DNA of 64,000 bases, taken from the NCBI RefSeq assembly GCF_029504395.1, contig NZ_JAQFIF010000010.1:1-64000 (forward strand). Reading direction: 5' to 3'. This document shows, one piece after another, positions 24,523-33,715 of the stretch. The stretch is from Arthrobacter sp. ES3-54. GTDB lineage: Bacteria; Actinomycetota; Actinomycetes; Actinomycetales; Micrococcaceae. The notes beneath the pieces were generated by a model. It was not told the origin of the DNA. It worked only from the letters and a program-made list of their open reading frames with translations, and searched no databases. The stretch's first letter is position 1. The number at the start of each line of letters is the position of its first letter. Position numbers and translations under genes: made by a program.

Positions 24523-26043
24523 ATGGCCGGCTCCGAAGTCATTGAGGTGGAACACAAGTACTGCCCTTCGGAAGCCGACGCCCTCCCGCAACTGGCATCA
24601 ATCCACGGGGTGGATCGCGTAGGGCAAGCCGTCAACGAACAGCTGGACGCCGTCTACTTTGATACCGAGGCACTGGCGCTGGCCGCGCAGCGGATCACAC
24701 TGCGCCGCCGGTCCGGCGGTCCGGAGGCAGGCTGGCACCTCAAGCTCCCAGTCACCGCGGGGGAGCGGCGGGAAATAGGGGAGCCGCTGGGCGGCGATCG
24801 GGATGCCGTGCCGGAGCTTTTGCGTCAGCTAGTGCTCGTTCACACCCGCAGCCACATGCTGGTGCCCGTGGCACGCATCAAGACCAACCGGACTTCGACC
24901 CCCTTTTACGCCGCCGACGGCGCGGTCCTGGCTCACTTCAGCGACGACCACGTCGAGGCGCAATCCCTGCTAACCCCGGCGGAACCGTCGCGGTGGCGGG
25001 AGTGGGAAATTGAGCTCGCCGACGGTCCCCGACAGCTGCTCCAGGACGCCGACACACTGCTCGCAGCCGAGGGAGTGCCCCTTTCCGCCCTGCCGTCCAA
25101 GCTGGCCAAGGCGCTCGGACCCAACTATCCGGGTGATCCCGCCGCAGTTCCAAAGCCGAGCCGGCACAGCCCGGCCTCGGACGTCGCGCTGTCATACATT
25201 GTCCAACAAGTACTCGCCCTGAAGATGCATGACCCTGGAGTCAGAGCCGATGCGCCGGACGCGGTGCATCAACTACGGGTGGCCGCGCGCCGGTTACGGT
25301 CAGCGTTGGCGACCTTCCGGAAGCTCACAGATACGACGTCGGCCAAGGTCCTGCGGGCTGAACTGCAGTGGCTCGCCGGCGCTGTGGGACAGGCCCGGGA
25401 TACCGAGGTCATCCGCGCCCGGCTGAAGGACATGATCAACGCTGAACCGACGGAACTGTTGATCGGTCCAGTTGCGCAGGAAATCGAAGAGCACCTCGGC
25501 ACCGTCCAGCAACAGGGCCGTGCCGCAGGCTTGGCGGCGCTGGACAGCGACCGATACTTCCGCCTCCTCGATTCCCTCGACGCGTTCCTTGCGGCACCTC
25601 CGCTCAGCGCCTCAGCACAAGAGGAAGCGTCGCTGACGGTTGGCCGGCTCGTCTCGGCCGAGCAAAAGCGCCTAAAGAAGGCGGTCCGCGCCGTCGATAG
25701 TGCCAGCGGACGGGGGTCGCAGGATGTCGCACTGCATGAAGTTCGAAAGAGCGCCAAGCGGCTGCGCTATGCCGGCGAGGCGGCTTCCCCGATTTTCGGT
25801 AAACAAGCAACTGCCCTTGCCCGGGCCGCCGAGGGCATCCAGGAAATACTTGGAGAATTCCAGGACAGCGTCGTCACCCGGGAAACACTGCTCGCACTCG
25901 CGGCACAGTCCGCCGGCGGTGGGGGCAACGGATTCAGCTACGGGCGCCTGCATGCGTTGGAGCAGCTGCGCGGCGATCAGGCCCGGGCGCGGTTCTACGA
26001 GGTGTGGCAAAAGTCCAGGCCGAAACCCCTGAACTGGAAGTAG
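24523..26043 (+). CDS. CYTH and CHAD domain protein
   Basis: A 506-residue protein. The CYTH domain (1-205) begins with the ExExK signature (EVEHKY) and has alternating charged strands for triphosphate and metal binding. The CHAD helical domain (about 225-500) is rich in conserved His/Arg/Lys: VHQLRVAARRLRSAL and LHEVRKSAKRLRYAGE. CHAD domains bind polyphosphate and are found with polyphosphate-related genes; the CYTH part may be an inorganic triphosphatase. TAGAAT (24512-24517) lies 5 bases before the ATG, so probably leaderless. Confidence 0.93.
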   Translation: MAGSEVIEVEHKYCPSEADALPQLASIHGVDRVGQAVNEQLDAVYFDTEALALAAQRITLRRRSGGPEAGWHLKLPVTAGERREIGEPLGGDRDAVPELLRQLVLVHTRSHMLVPVARIKTNRTSTPFYAADGAVLAHFSDDHVEAQSLLTPAEPSRWREWEIELADGPRQLLQDADTLLAAEGVPLSALPSKLAKALGPNYPGDPAAVPKPSRHSPASDVALSYIVQQVLALKMHDPGVRADAPDAVHQLRVAARRLRSALATFRKLTDTTSAKVLRAELQWLAGAVGQARDTEVIRARLKDMINAEPTELLIGPVAQEIEEHLGTVQQQGRAAGLAALDSDRYFRLLDSLDAFLAAPPLSASAQEEASLTVGRLVSAEQKRLKKAVRAVDSASGRGSQDVALHEVRKSAKRLRYAGEAASPIFGKQATALARAAEGIQEILGEFQDSVVTRETLLALAAQSAGGGGNGFSYGRLHALEQLRGDQARARFYEVWQKSRPKPLNWK

Positions 26044-26080
26044 CGGCGACATCTCAGCGCTGCGAAGGAGAGAACCGCCC

Positions 26081-27178
26081 ATGACGGAGCCCCGCACCGG
26101 TATTGCGGCCATATGGTCGGACGGACTCGGCCGCGCCAGCATCCGTTCCGTGCAGGCCCTCACGGTGGCCGCCCTCGCCTGGGCAATCATCTGGGCGGCG
26201 ACCCGCATTCCGTTCGTCATCATCCCGGTCCTGATTGCCGTGATCCTGGCCGCCGCAATCTCCCCGCTGGTCCGCTGGCTCACAGGGCGCTCGTGCCCGC
26301 GTGCCCTCGCCGTCGTTGCCTCGTTCGTGGCCATCCTCGCCGTAGTCGGCGGCGTCATCACCGGCATCGTTATCCTGGTCTCCCGCCAGTGGGCCGAGCT
26401 CTCAGCCCGCGCCGTATCCGGGGTTGACCAGCTGCACTCCTTCCTCACCACTGGACCTGTCCCCGTCAGCGACCAACAGATCACCGCCGCCATCGGCTCA
26501 GTGCGGGACTTCTTCACCTCCAGCACTTTCGGTGCAGAAGCCCTCACGGGGGCACGCACCCTGGGGGAAATCTTCGCCGGCGCGGTGTTGATGGCCGTGA
26601 CGCTGTTCTTCTTCCTCAAGGACGGGCCTGAGATCCGGACCTTTCTCATCGGCTTCCTGCCCGCTGACCAACGCGCCAAGGCACGCATGGCCGCGGACCG
26701 CAGCACCGTCGTCCTGGGCGGGTACGTCCGCGGCACCGCCATCGTCGCCGCGATCGACGGTCTCGTCGTCGGGATCACCCTGGCCATCATGGGGGTACCG
26801 CTGGCCCTCCCGCTGGGCGTGTTCATCTTCATGGGTGGATTCATCCCGATCGTCGGCGCCACCGTCGCAGGCACCCTAGCCATCGCCGTCGCCCTGATCT
26901 CCAACGGCCCCATCCAGGCGCTTATCGTCCTCGCCGTCGTCATCGGCGTGAACCAGCTAGAACACCACTTCCTGCAGCCGGTCCTGATGGGCAAAGTGCT
27001 CAGCATCCACGGGCTGGCCATCCTGCTCGTCCTGGCCGCCGGCACCGTGCTGGCAGGCATCGTCGGAGCGCTGCTGGCCGTGCCGATCACCGCCGTTGCC
27101 TGGACCATCCTCAAGACCTGGTCCGGCCGCGATCCGCTGGCCGAACCTGAACAGCCGGCGGGGGAAGGCCGGCAATAA
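26081..27178 (+). CDS. AI-2E family transporter (PF01594)
   Basis: A 365-residue protein with about eight membrane segments, including AVTLFFFLKDGPEIR, GFIPIVGATVAGTLA and the C-terminal NQLEHHFLQPVLMGK, all family landmarks. Members export varied small molecules or act as antiporters; the AI-2 name comes from one E. coli member and does not define this one. A GAAGGAGAG ribosome site is 7 bases from the ATG. It lies 37 bases downstream of the CYTH-CHAD gene and is probably in the same operon. Confidence 0.9.
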   Translation: MTEPRTGIAAIWSDGLGRASIRSVQALTVAALAWAIIWAATRIPFVIIPVLIAVILAAAISPLVRWLTGRSCPRALAVVASFVAILAVVGGVITGIVILVSRQWAELSARAVSGVDQLHSFLTTGPVPVSDQQITAAIGSVRDFFTSSTFGAEALTGARTLGEIFAGAVLMAVTLFFFLKDGPEIRTFLIGFLPADQRAKARMAADRSTVVLGGYVRGTAIVAAIDGLVVGITLAIMGVPLALPLGVFIFMGGFIPIVGATVAGTLAIAVALISNGPIQALIVLAVVIGVNQLEHHFLQPVLMGKVLSIHGLAILLVLAAGTVLAGIVGALLAVPITAVAWTILKTWSGRDPLAEPEQPAGEGRQ

Positions 27179-27238
27179 CGTTGGTCCAGACTCCCAGGAC
27201 GGGGCGCCGGTGCCCGGGGAGCCTGGACCAATGGACCG

Positions 27239-27970
27239 TCAGCCGTGGGCGAGGACCGTGTTGATCAGCTGGGTCAGTTCGGCTGACGCTTGCTGAGTGA
27301 CCGCCAGCCCTGTTTTTACGGCAGTCGCGGCAAGGTTGCCTTTGATGCCGGTAACGGTTATAGCAGTTTGGGCCTGGCCTGTGGCAAGGTGCTGCTTGGT
27401 GAGTGCCGCAAAAGACACATCCCCGTTAGTCTCGGCAGCAACAGGCGTGGTCTCTGTGGTGATTTTCTGGCCGGCCGCTTCGATGGTGAAAGTCTTGCAC
27501 TTCGCAGCTGAGGCTTGGGATGCGTTTAGTTGTTCGGTCATGGTTTGGGCGTCCTTGAGGGCAATGACCGTAACCACAGTTGCCGTTTTGTCCGTTGCCG
27601 AGATCGAAGTGGCGCCCGCGTAGGTGCTGCCGTCCGGAATCTGGGCGTTGCTGTCAGCGAAGGACTTGCAGGCCGCTGGAGTGAATACGGCTGTCTTGAG
27701 CAATTCCTTGGCTTTGAGGATGCCCTGGTCGATTTGTGCTGACGGGACCACAGTCAGCGGCTTGCCCTGGGCATCCTTCAGCGTTGAAAGCAGACCGCTC
27801 AGGTCCGCATTGCTGAAGCTCTTCGTCGGAGTCGGGGTGGGAGTGGCTGTCTGAACTGCCGCCGGCGTTACGGCGGACGTTGCCGTCGCGGTGCTAGTGC
27901 CGGCCCCGCAGCCGGTAAGGGCAAGGAATGCGACCAGGATGACGGCCGGCGATGTGATTCTTCGCTGCAT
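27239..27970 (-). CDS. Hypothetical lipoprotein
   Basis: A 243-residue protein with a signal peptide and lipobox LTGC (C21), a Thr/Ala/Pro linker to about residue 50, then a globular region with two cysteines about 60 residues apart. The layout resembles extracellular sensor-like lipoproteins of actinobacteria (PknH-C type), but I cannot confirm this. AAGGTGG stands 8 bases before the ATG. It is isolated, with 500 bases of upstream non-coding sequence. Confidence 0.75.
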   Translation of the reverse strand: MQRRITSPAVILVAFLALTGCGAGTSTATATSAVTPAAVQTATPTPTPTKSFSNADLSGLLSTLKDAQGKPLTVVPSAQIDQGILKAKELLKTAVFTPAACKSFADSNAQIPDGSTYAGATSISATDKTATVVTVIALKDAQTMTEQLNASQASAAKCKTFTIEAAGQKITTETTPVAAETNGDVSFAALTKQHLATGQAQTAITVTGIKGNLAATAVKTGLAVTQQASAELTQLINTVLAHG

Positions 27971-28431
27971 GTAGTGTCCACCTTCTCGGTTTTCCGGTCC
28001 GCCTCCCGGTCTTGGGCGGCGCGCTCCGGTACCGACCAGCCGAAGTGTCCCGGTAAGGACCCCGGCCGATGCGGCCTGTAGCTACTCGCCGGAAAGCGGC
28101 GTGAGGGGTGGTTTCTGTCGGCAGCCCGTGGTGACGGAAGGCCGGTGCAACGCTCCCCCCTCGCGCACCGCTCCCAGACGCGATGGGGTCAGGCTACAGG
28201 CCCGGGTCGGCCGCACAACAGAGAGTAAACTACCTTTTTTTGACACCGCAGGCGGGGCTGTTGTTGCCGGGCATAGGAAACCGGGCCGGCAATCGCCCAC
28301 CCGGCTCTGCGAGCACTGGCGACGCTACCGAGGGCGCGCCGAGCCTGAGGCAAACGGTCAGAACTTCTCATTCCTGGCCGTTTCACACTCAGTGTGGGCG
28401 AAGCCGGAGCTCGGATGGGTGAGGACAGAAA
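27971..28431. other. Long intergenic stretch upstream of the lipoprotein gene
   Basis: No convincing gene is seen on either strand; the open frames have composition unlike coding sequence here. The part nearest the lipoprotein gene has small GC hairpins (for example GGCCG-CAT-CGGCC at about 28060) and could be a structured leader, but it matches no riboswitch that I recognise. A lone TTGACA at 28240 has no -10 box at the right distance. Confidence 0.5.
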
Positions 28432-28465
28432 AAAACCCCTGGAATCCTTGGATTCCAGGGGTTTT
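28432..28465 (-). terminator. Rho-independent terminator of tRNA-Leu
   Basis: A 16-base inverted repeat (28432-28447 with 28450-28465) forms a CCCCTGGAAT stem. On the minus strand it is followed by a run of seven T, just 6 bases after the tRNA 3' end. Confidence 0.9.
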
Positions 28466-28471
28466 CCCTTG

Positions 28472-28554
28472 TGCGCGGAGGGGGACTTGAACCCCCACCC
28501 CCTTTCGAGGACTAGCACCTCAAGCTAGCGCGTCTGCCATTCCGCCACCCGCGC
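28472..28554 (-). tRNA. tRNA-Leu (anticodon GAG)
   Basis: An 83-base tRNA on the minus strand. The 7-bp acceptor (GCGCGGG with TCCGCGC), discriminator A, anticodon loop CTTGAGG (anticodon GAG, reading CTC/CTT), a long variable arm as in class II tRNAs, and a GGGGG-TTCAAGT-CCCCC T arm are all visible. CCA is not encoded. Confidence 0.95.
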
Positions 28555-28618
28555 AGGTGGTAATTCCGGGAAGTTTTCGCCTCTCAGCGTTTTGCTTTTC
28601 TCGGAAGCAGCGAGAAAG

Positions 28619-28646
28619 ACTCTAGCACGACTTTTCCGGAAACAAA
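28619..28646 (-). promoter_or_regulatory. Probable tRNA-Leu promoter
   Basis: On the minus strand, TTTGTT and TAGAGT (-10, at 28624-28619) are separated by 16 bases. The predicted start is about 58 bases upstream of the tRNA 5' end. Confidence 0.5.
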
Positions 28647-28718
28647 TAATCGGGGCTTTGCCGGGGGGTGTGGGTAGGCTGAAGCCAGCAATTGAGCCAC
28701 CCGCCAAGAGGAGCCGCA

Positions 28719-30035
28719 ATGACTGACAACCGGACCGAACCCAGGCCCGAGGACGAGGTCGTCAGGATCTGCCAAGAGCTGATCCGCATCGACACATCCA
28801 ACTACGGTGACGGCTCCGGCCCCGGTGAACGCGCGGCCGCCGAATACACCGCCGGGCTCATGGCGGAAGTCGGGCTGGAGGCCGAAATTTTCGAGGCCGC
28901 CCCCGGCCGCGCCAGCGTGGTGACCCGGCTGGCGGGGGAGGACCCCTCGGCCAGCGCCCTGGTGGTCCACGGCCATTTGGACGTCGTCCCCGCCCTCCGC
29001 GAGCAGTGGTCGGTTGACCCCTTCGGCGCCGAGTTGAAAGATGGGCTCATCTGGGGACGGGGCGCCGTGGACATGAAGGACATGGACGCCATGATCCTGT
29101 CCGTGCTGCGCAACTTCGCCCGCACGGGACGCAAACCTAAGCGGGACCTCATCTTCGCCTTCTTCGCCGACGAGGAAGCCGGCGGCACCTACGGCGCCCG
29201 CTACGCCGTCGACAAGCGGCCCGAACTCTTTGAGGGCGCCACCGAAGCGATCTCCGAGGTAGGCGGCTTTTCCGCCACCATCGGCGGGCAGCGCACCTAT
29301 CTGCTCCAGACCGCGGAAAAAGGCCTCTCTTGGCTCCGCCTCGTTGCCCACGGCCGCGCGGGCCACGGCTCCCAGATCAACACCGACAACGCGGTGACCA
29401 GGCTTGCCGGTGCGGTCTCCCGGATTGGCGCCTACAACTGGCCGATCGAGCTCACGCCGACCACCCGGCAGTTCCTCGACGGGGTCACCGAACTGACCGG
29501 GGTCGAATTTGATCCCGACGATCCGGACAAGATCCTGAAGGAACTCGGCACTGTGGCCCGCTTTGTCGGCGCCACACTGCAGAACACCACCAATCCCACC
29601 CTGCTCAAGGGCGGCTACAAGCACAACGTCATCCCGGAATCGGCCGAGGCCCTCATCGACTGCCGGACCCTGCCGGGGCAGGAGGAGAAGGTCCTGGAGA
29701 TCGTCCGGGAGCTCGCCGGCACCGGAGTGGACATCAGCTACGTGCACAACGATGTCTCCCTGGAGGTGCCCTTCGCCGGCAACCTCGTCGATTCGATGAT
29801 CGATGCCCTGCATTCCGAGGATCCGGGCGCCAAGGTGTTGCCGTACACGCTGTCCGGCGGAACCGACAACAAGTCCCTCAGCCGGCTGGGCATCACCGGC
29901 TATGGCTTCGCCCCGTTGATGCTTCCGGACGAACTCGACTTCACCGGCATGTTCCACGGCGTCGACGAGCGCGTCCCGGCGGATTCACTGAAATTCGGCG
30001 CGCGGGTGCTGGACACCCTGCTCACCAACTACTGA
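28719..30035 (+). CDS. M20/M25/M40 family metallo-hydrolase (DapE/ArgE-like peptidase)
   Basis: A 438-residue zinc hydrolase. Metal ligands lie in VHGHLDVVP (His, Asp), WGRGAVDMKDMDA (Asp), ADEEAGG (catalytic Glu-Glu pair) and the C-terminal region near MFHGVDERV (His). A dimerisation domain with HGRAGHGS (conserved His) lies in the middle. The family removes N-acyl or aminoacyl groups; the exact substrate is unknown. AAGAGGAGCC precedes the ATG. A TAGGCT box at 28675 could give a 30-base leader. The acyl-CoA dehydrogenase gene starts 14 bases after its stop. Confidence 0.9.
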   Translation: MTDNRTEPRPEDEVVRICQELIRIDTSNYGDGSGPGERAAAEYTAGLMAEVGLEAEIFEAAPGRASVVTRLAGEDPSASALVVHGHLDVVPALREQWSVDPFGAELKDGLIWGRGAVDMKDMDAMILSVLRNFARTGRKPKRDLIFAFFADEEAGGTYGARYAVDKRPELFEGATEAISEVGGFSATIGGQRTYLLQTAEKGLSWLRLVAHGRAGHGSQINTDNAVTRLAGAVSRIGAYNWPIELTPTTRQFLDGVTELTGVEFDPDDPDKILKELGTVARFVGATLQNTTNPTLLKGGYKHNVIPESAEALIDCRTLPGQEEKVLEIVRELAGTGVDISYVHNDVSLEVPFAGNLVDSMIDALHSEDPGAKVLPYTLSGGTDNKSLSRLGITGYGFAPLMLPDELDFTGMFHGVDERVPADSLKFGARVLDTLLTNY

Positions 30036-30049
30036 GCGGACACCCGGCC

Positions 30050-31213
30050 ATGACGCCCGAAGACATTCTCACCGGGCCGCTGCTGGAACGGATCCGGGGC
30101 CGCGCCGCCGGGTACGACCGCGACAACGCCTTCTTCCATGAGGACCTCGCGGACCTTCAGGCGGCCGGCTACCTGAAGATCTTTGTCCCCGCGGTCGACG
30201 GCGGCCTCGGACTCGGGCTGACGGAGGCGGCGCAGCTGCAGCGCCTGCTGGCGACGGCTGCGCCGGCCACCGCACTGGCGATCAACATGCACCTGGTGTG
30301 GACCGGCGTCGCGCAGGTGCTGGCCGCCCGGGGTGACTCGTCGCTCGATTTCATCCTCCAGGAAGCCGCGCAGGGAGAGGTCTTTGCCTTCGGCAATTCG
30401 GAAGCCGGCAACGACTCCGTGCTGTTCGATTCCCGCACCGAGGCCGTGCCGCTGCCCGACGGCGGCTACAGCTTCACCGGACGCAAGATCTTCACAAGCC
30501 TGTCACCGGCATGGACCCGGCTGGGGATCTTCGGGAAGGACTCCTCCGCCCAGGACGGCGCCGGGGAACTAGTCCACGGATTCATCACCCGGGCAACGCC
30601 CGGCTACGAGATCCTGCCGGACTGGGACACGCTCGGCATGCGGGCCAGCCAGTCCAACACCACCCTCCTGGACGGCGCCGTCGTGCCCGCGGAACGGATC
30701 TTCCGGAAACTGCCAGTGGGCCCGAACGCCGACCCCCTGATCTTCGCGATCTTTGCCTGCTTCGAAACCCTGCTCGCCGCCGTGTATGCGGGAATCGGCG
30801 AACGGGCACTCACGCTCGGGGTGGAGGCGGTGGAGCGCCGGACGTCGTTCAAGAACGGCGGCCGCAGCTACGCCCAGGACCCGGACATCCGCTGGAAAGT
30901 GGCAGAGGCGGCGATGGCCATGGATGCGCTCTACCCGCAGCTGTCCCGCGTGGCGGCCGATGTCGACGAACTCGTGGACCACGGCAGCCAGTGGTTCCCC
31001 CGGCTCGTGGGCCTCAAGGTCCGGGCCACGGAAACGGCGCGCGCCGTGGTGGATCTCGCGATCCGGGTATCCGGAGGATCCAGCTACTTCCGGGGCTCTG
31101 AGCTGGAGCGGTTGTATCGGGATGTGCTGGCCGGCATGTTCCACCCGTCAGATGACGAGTCGGCGCACAATACCGTGGCGAACGCCTGGCTGGGCCCGCT
31201 GGACACGCCCTAG
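30050..31213 (+). CDS. Acyl-CoA dehydrogenase family protein
   Basis: A 387-residue flavoprotein: helical N-terminus (RDNAFFHEDLADLQAAGY), a central beta-barrel (FAFGNSEAGNDS, GGYSFTGRKIFTSLSPAWT), DTLGMRASQSNTTLLDG, and a C-terminal helical domain with IRVSGGSSYFRGSELERLYRD. This layout is nearer to the DszC/HpaB-like or IBD-type branch than to classical fatty acyl dehydrogenases, so the substrate is open. It is probably co-transcribed with the M20 gene 14 bases upstream. Confidence 0.85.
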   Translation: MTPEDILTGPLLERIRGRAAGYDRDNAFFHEDLADLQAAGYLKIFVPAVDGGLGLGLTEAAQLQRLLATAAPATALAINMHLVWTGVAQVLAARGDSSLDFILQEAAQGEVFAFGNSEAGNDSVLFDSRTEAVPLPDGGYSFTGRKIFTSLSPAWTRLGIFGKDSSAQDGAGELVHGFITRATPGYEILPDWDTLGMRASQSNTTLLDGAVVPAERIFRKLPVGPNADPLIFAIFACFETLLAAVYAGIGERALTLGVEAVERRTSFKNGGRSYAQDPDIRWKVAEAAMAMDALYPQLSRVAADVDELVDHGSQWFPRLVGLKVRATETARAVVDLAIRVSGGSSYFRGSELERLYRDVLAGMFHPSDDESAHNTVANAWLGPLDTP

Positions 31214-31215
31214 GC

Positions 31216-31243
31216 GGCCCCGGACGCCGCGGCGTTCGGGGCC
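31216..31243. terminator. Hairpin terminator between convergent genes
   Basis: A 13-bp stem with one G-T pair (31216-31228 with 31231-31243) starts 3 bases after the acyl-CoA dehydrogenase stop. It is followed by CTTGCTC, with no T run. Confidence 0.5.
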
Positions 31244-31285
31244 CTTGCTCCGGCCGATGTCCGTGGCAACATTTGCGGGGGAGTC

Positions 31286-31519
31286 CTAGACGGTGCGCTG
31301 GACCTGGATGACTTTCCGGCGCAACCAGAAACGCCGCCCGCCACCCACGTAGAGGCGGCTGCGTTCCAGTTCCCACTTGCCGTACTCGGAGTGCTCCACG
31401 AGCCGGCGGCGGGCCTCGGGCAGGGAATCCTCAGGGCCGACCGTCAGAACGAGGTACTCGTACTGCTTGACATAGTCCCGTTCCCGCCGGACCGAGCTGC
31501 TCAGAAAATGTTCTTTCAT
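31286..31519 (-). CDS. DUF5703 family small protein
   Basis: A 77-residue protein of a conserved actinobacterial family, with VKQYEYLVLTVGPEDSLPEARRRLVEHSEYGKWEL and the basic C-terminus LRRKVIQVQR. Function is unknown. GGAGAGCA stands just before the ATG. It is divergent from the acidic small protein gene across 39 bases, a pairing often kept near uppP and mshC in this group. Confidence 0.85.
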   Translation of the reverse strand: MKEHFLSSSVRRERDYVKQYEYLVLTVGPEDSLPEARRRLVEHSEYGKWELERSRLYVGGGRRFWLRRKVIQVQRTV

Positions 31520-31558
31520 TGCTCTCCATTTTCGTCTTTTTCCGACTAACGTGAAGTC

Positions 31559-31831
<273 letters not shown>

Positions 31832-31879
31832 CAAAGACTCTGAGAACGAGGGGGACCCGCGGAACTCCCCGGACCGGCC

Positions 31880-32815
31880 TCAGGCCGGGTCGGACACGTC
31901 TTCCAGCGCCTGCGCGATCTCCGGCGGGAGCGGCGCGAGGGCCGAATCCAGGATCTCCTTGAGCTGGACCGGTGTCCGGGGGCCGACCACTGCGGTTGCC
32001 ACCCCCTGCTGGGACAGGAGCCAGCTCAGCGACACATCGAGGGGCGTCCGGCCGAGCCCCTTCGCCGCCATGGCGACGGCCTCCACCACGCTTGACGCCG
32101 GCCCCTCAAGATACGGTTCCACGTACGTGGCGAGCCGCTGGTTGGCGGCGCGGGAATCTCCGGGGATGTGCCCGCGGTATTTTCCGCTCAGGACACCGCG
32201 GCCGATCGGCCCCCAGGCCATCAGGCCCAGCCCGGCGTCCTCGATGGCCGGAATCAGCTCAATCTCAGCGCTGCGCTGCAGGAGCGAGTATTCGGACTGG
32301 TTGGCCACGAGGGGAAAGCCCGCTATGGCCGCGGCCTTGGCTGTCTGCCAGCCGTTGAAATTGGAAACGCCGGCGTAACGCGCCCGGCCGGACCGCACGG
32401 CGTGGTCCAGCGCGGACAGGGTCTCCTCCAGCGGCACATTGGCATCCCAGGCGTGGGCGAACCAGAGATCCACGTAATCGGTTCCCAGCCGGGCAAGGCT
32501 CGCGTCGAGCCCGGAGAGCATCCCGTTGCGCGACGTGTCGACGCTGCGGCGCCCGTCCGCCGTCGTCAGTCCTGCCTTGGTGGAAATCACCACTTCGGAA
32601 CGGGCGACGACGTCGCCCAGCATTCCGCCGAGCATCGCCTCGGCCTGGCCGTCGGCGTAGGACGCCGCGGTGTCGATCAGGGTTCCGCCGGCATCGACGA
32701 AGGACCGCACCAGGGCGGCGGCATCCTGTTCCTCGGTTTCCCGGGCCCAGGACATGGTGCCAAGGGATAGGGCGGACACGCGCAACCCACTGTTGCCGAC
32801 ATAACGCTGCTGCAT
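31880..32815 (-). CDS. Aldo/keto reductase
   Basis: A 311-residue NADPH-dependent reductase of the AKR fold (YajO/PhdYeO-like): [21 protein letters not shown] (catalytic Asp and Tyr), VISTKAG (Lys), DLWFAHAWD (His), GVSNFNGWQ and [10 protein letters not shown]. The substrate is an unknown aldehyde or ketone. The ATG at 32815 is supported by TAAGCT (32823-32828) 7 bases upstream. It is divergent from uppP. Confidence 0.93.
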   Translation of the reverse strand: MQQRYVGNSGLRVSALSLGTMSWARETEEQDAAALVRSFVDAGGTLIDTAASYADGQAEAMLGGMLGDVVARSEVVISTKAGLTTADGRRSVDTSRNGMLSGLDASLARLGTDYVDLWFAHAWDANVPLEETLSALDHAVRSGRARYAGVSNFNGWQTAKAAAIAGFPLVANQSEYSLLQRSAEIELIPAIEDAGLGLMAWGPIGRGVLSGKYRGHIPGDSRAANQRLATYVEPYLEGPASSVVEAVAMAAKGLGRTPLDVSLSWLLSQQGVATAVVGPRTPVQLKEILDSALAPLPPEIAQALEDVSDPA

Positions 32816-32866
32816 GCCAGCAAGCTTACGGGAGTCGCCGTGCTTCATAACGTAGGGTCTATAAAC

Positions 32867-33700
32867 GTGAACTGGATACAAGCGGCTCTGCTGGGCCTGG
32901 TACAAGGGCTGACCGAGTTCCTCCCGATTTCCTCGAGCGCCCATCTGCGGATTGTCGGCGCCTTCCTGCCGGAGGCCTCAGACCCAGGTGCGGCATTTAC
33001 GGCCATCACCCAGCTGGGCACCGAGACGGCCGTGATTGTCTATTTCTGGCGCGACATCCTGCGGATCATCCGCGCGTGGTCCGGTTCGCTGACCGGCAAA
33101 GTGTCCCGGCACGACCCGGATGCGCGCATGGGCTGGCTGGTGATCCTGGGCAGCGTCCCGATCATCGTCCTCGGCCTGCTGTTCCAGGACCAGATCGAGT
33201 CCGTGCTCCGCAGCCTGTGGGGTGTTGCGACCATGCTGATTGTGTTCGGCATGGTCCTCGCGGTGGCAGACACCATCGGCCGGCAGGACCGCGAACTGAC
33301 GCAGCTGACCTACAAACACGGCCTTTACTACGGACTCGCGCAGGCCCTGGCCCTCTTCCCCGGGGTATCCCGCTCCGGCGGCACCATCAGCGCCGGGCTC
33401 CTGATGGGCTACACGCGTGGGGCGGCCGCCCGCTACTCATTCCTGCTGGCCATCCCCGCCGTGTTCGGCAGCGGCTTGTACCAGCTGTACAAAGTGGTCT
33501 CCAAGGAAGGCATCACCGGCCCGTACGGACTCCCGGAAACGGCCCTGGCCACCGTGATCGCCTTCATCGTGGGCTATGTCATCATCGGCTGGTTCCTGAA
33601 GTACGTCTCCACCCGCGGCTACCGGCTCTTTGTCTGGTACAGGATCCTCCTGGGAATGTCCCTGTTCCTGCTGCTCGGTTTCAATGTCATCAGCGCCTAG
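32867..33700 (+). CDS. uppP: Undecaprenyl-diphosphatase
   Basis: A 277-residue membrane enzyme that dephosphorylates undecaprenyl diphosphate to recycle the cell-wall lipid carrier, giving bacitracin resistance. Both signature regions are present: [17 protein letters not shown] near the N-terminus (catalytic Glu) and [11 protein letters not shown] in the middle, with eight or so hydrophobic segments. The GTG at 32867 is chosen because TAGGGT (32853-32858) lies 8 bases upstream and homologues begin [14 protein letters not shown]. mshC follows 15 bases after the stop. Confidence 0.96.
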   Translation: MNWIQAALLGLVQGLTEFLPISSSAHLRIVGAFLPEASDPGAAFTAITQLGTETAVIVYFWRDILRIIRAWSGSLTGKVSRHDPDARMGWLVILGSVPIIVLGLLFQDQIESVLRSLWGVATMLIVFGMVLAVADTIGRQDRELTQLTYKHGLYYGLAQALALFPGVSRSGGTISAGLLMGYTRGAAARYSFLLAIPAVFGSGLYQLYKVVSKEGITGPYGLPETALATVIAFIVGYVIIGWFLKYVSTRGYRLFVWYRILLGMSLFLLLGFNVISA

Positions 33701-33715
33701 CACTAGGCTTGGGCT

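Noticed and set aside
27971..28090. Riboswitch (c-di-AMP or cobalamin type) before the lipoprotein gene
   Set aside because: The conserved core sequences of those riboswitch families that I can recall are not present; only generic GC hairpins are seen.
28240..28245. TTGACA as a -35 element
   Set aside because: No TANNNT hexamer lies 16-18 bases downstream.
28101..28490. Plus-strand open frame overlapping tRNA-Leu
   Set aside because: Composition is unlike coding sequence in this genome, no ribosome site fits, and it runs into the tRNA and its terminator.
31850..31873. GGGGGACC...CTCCCC as a Dos box
   Set aside because: The spacing between GGGAC and the TCCCC element is 9 bases rather than the 4 of a Dos box.
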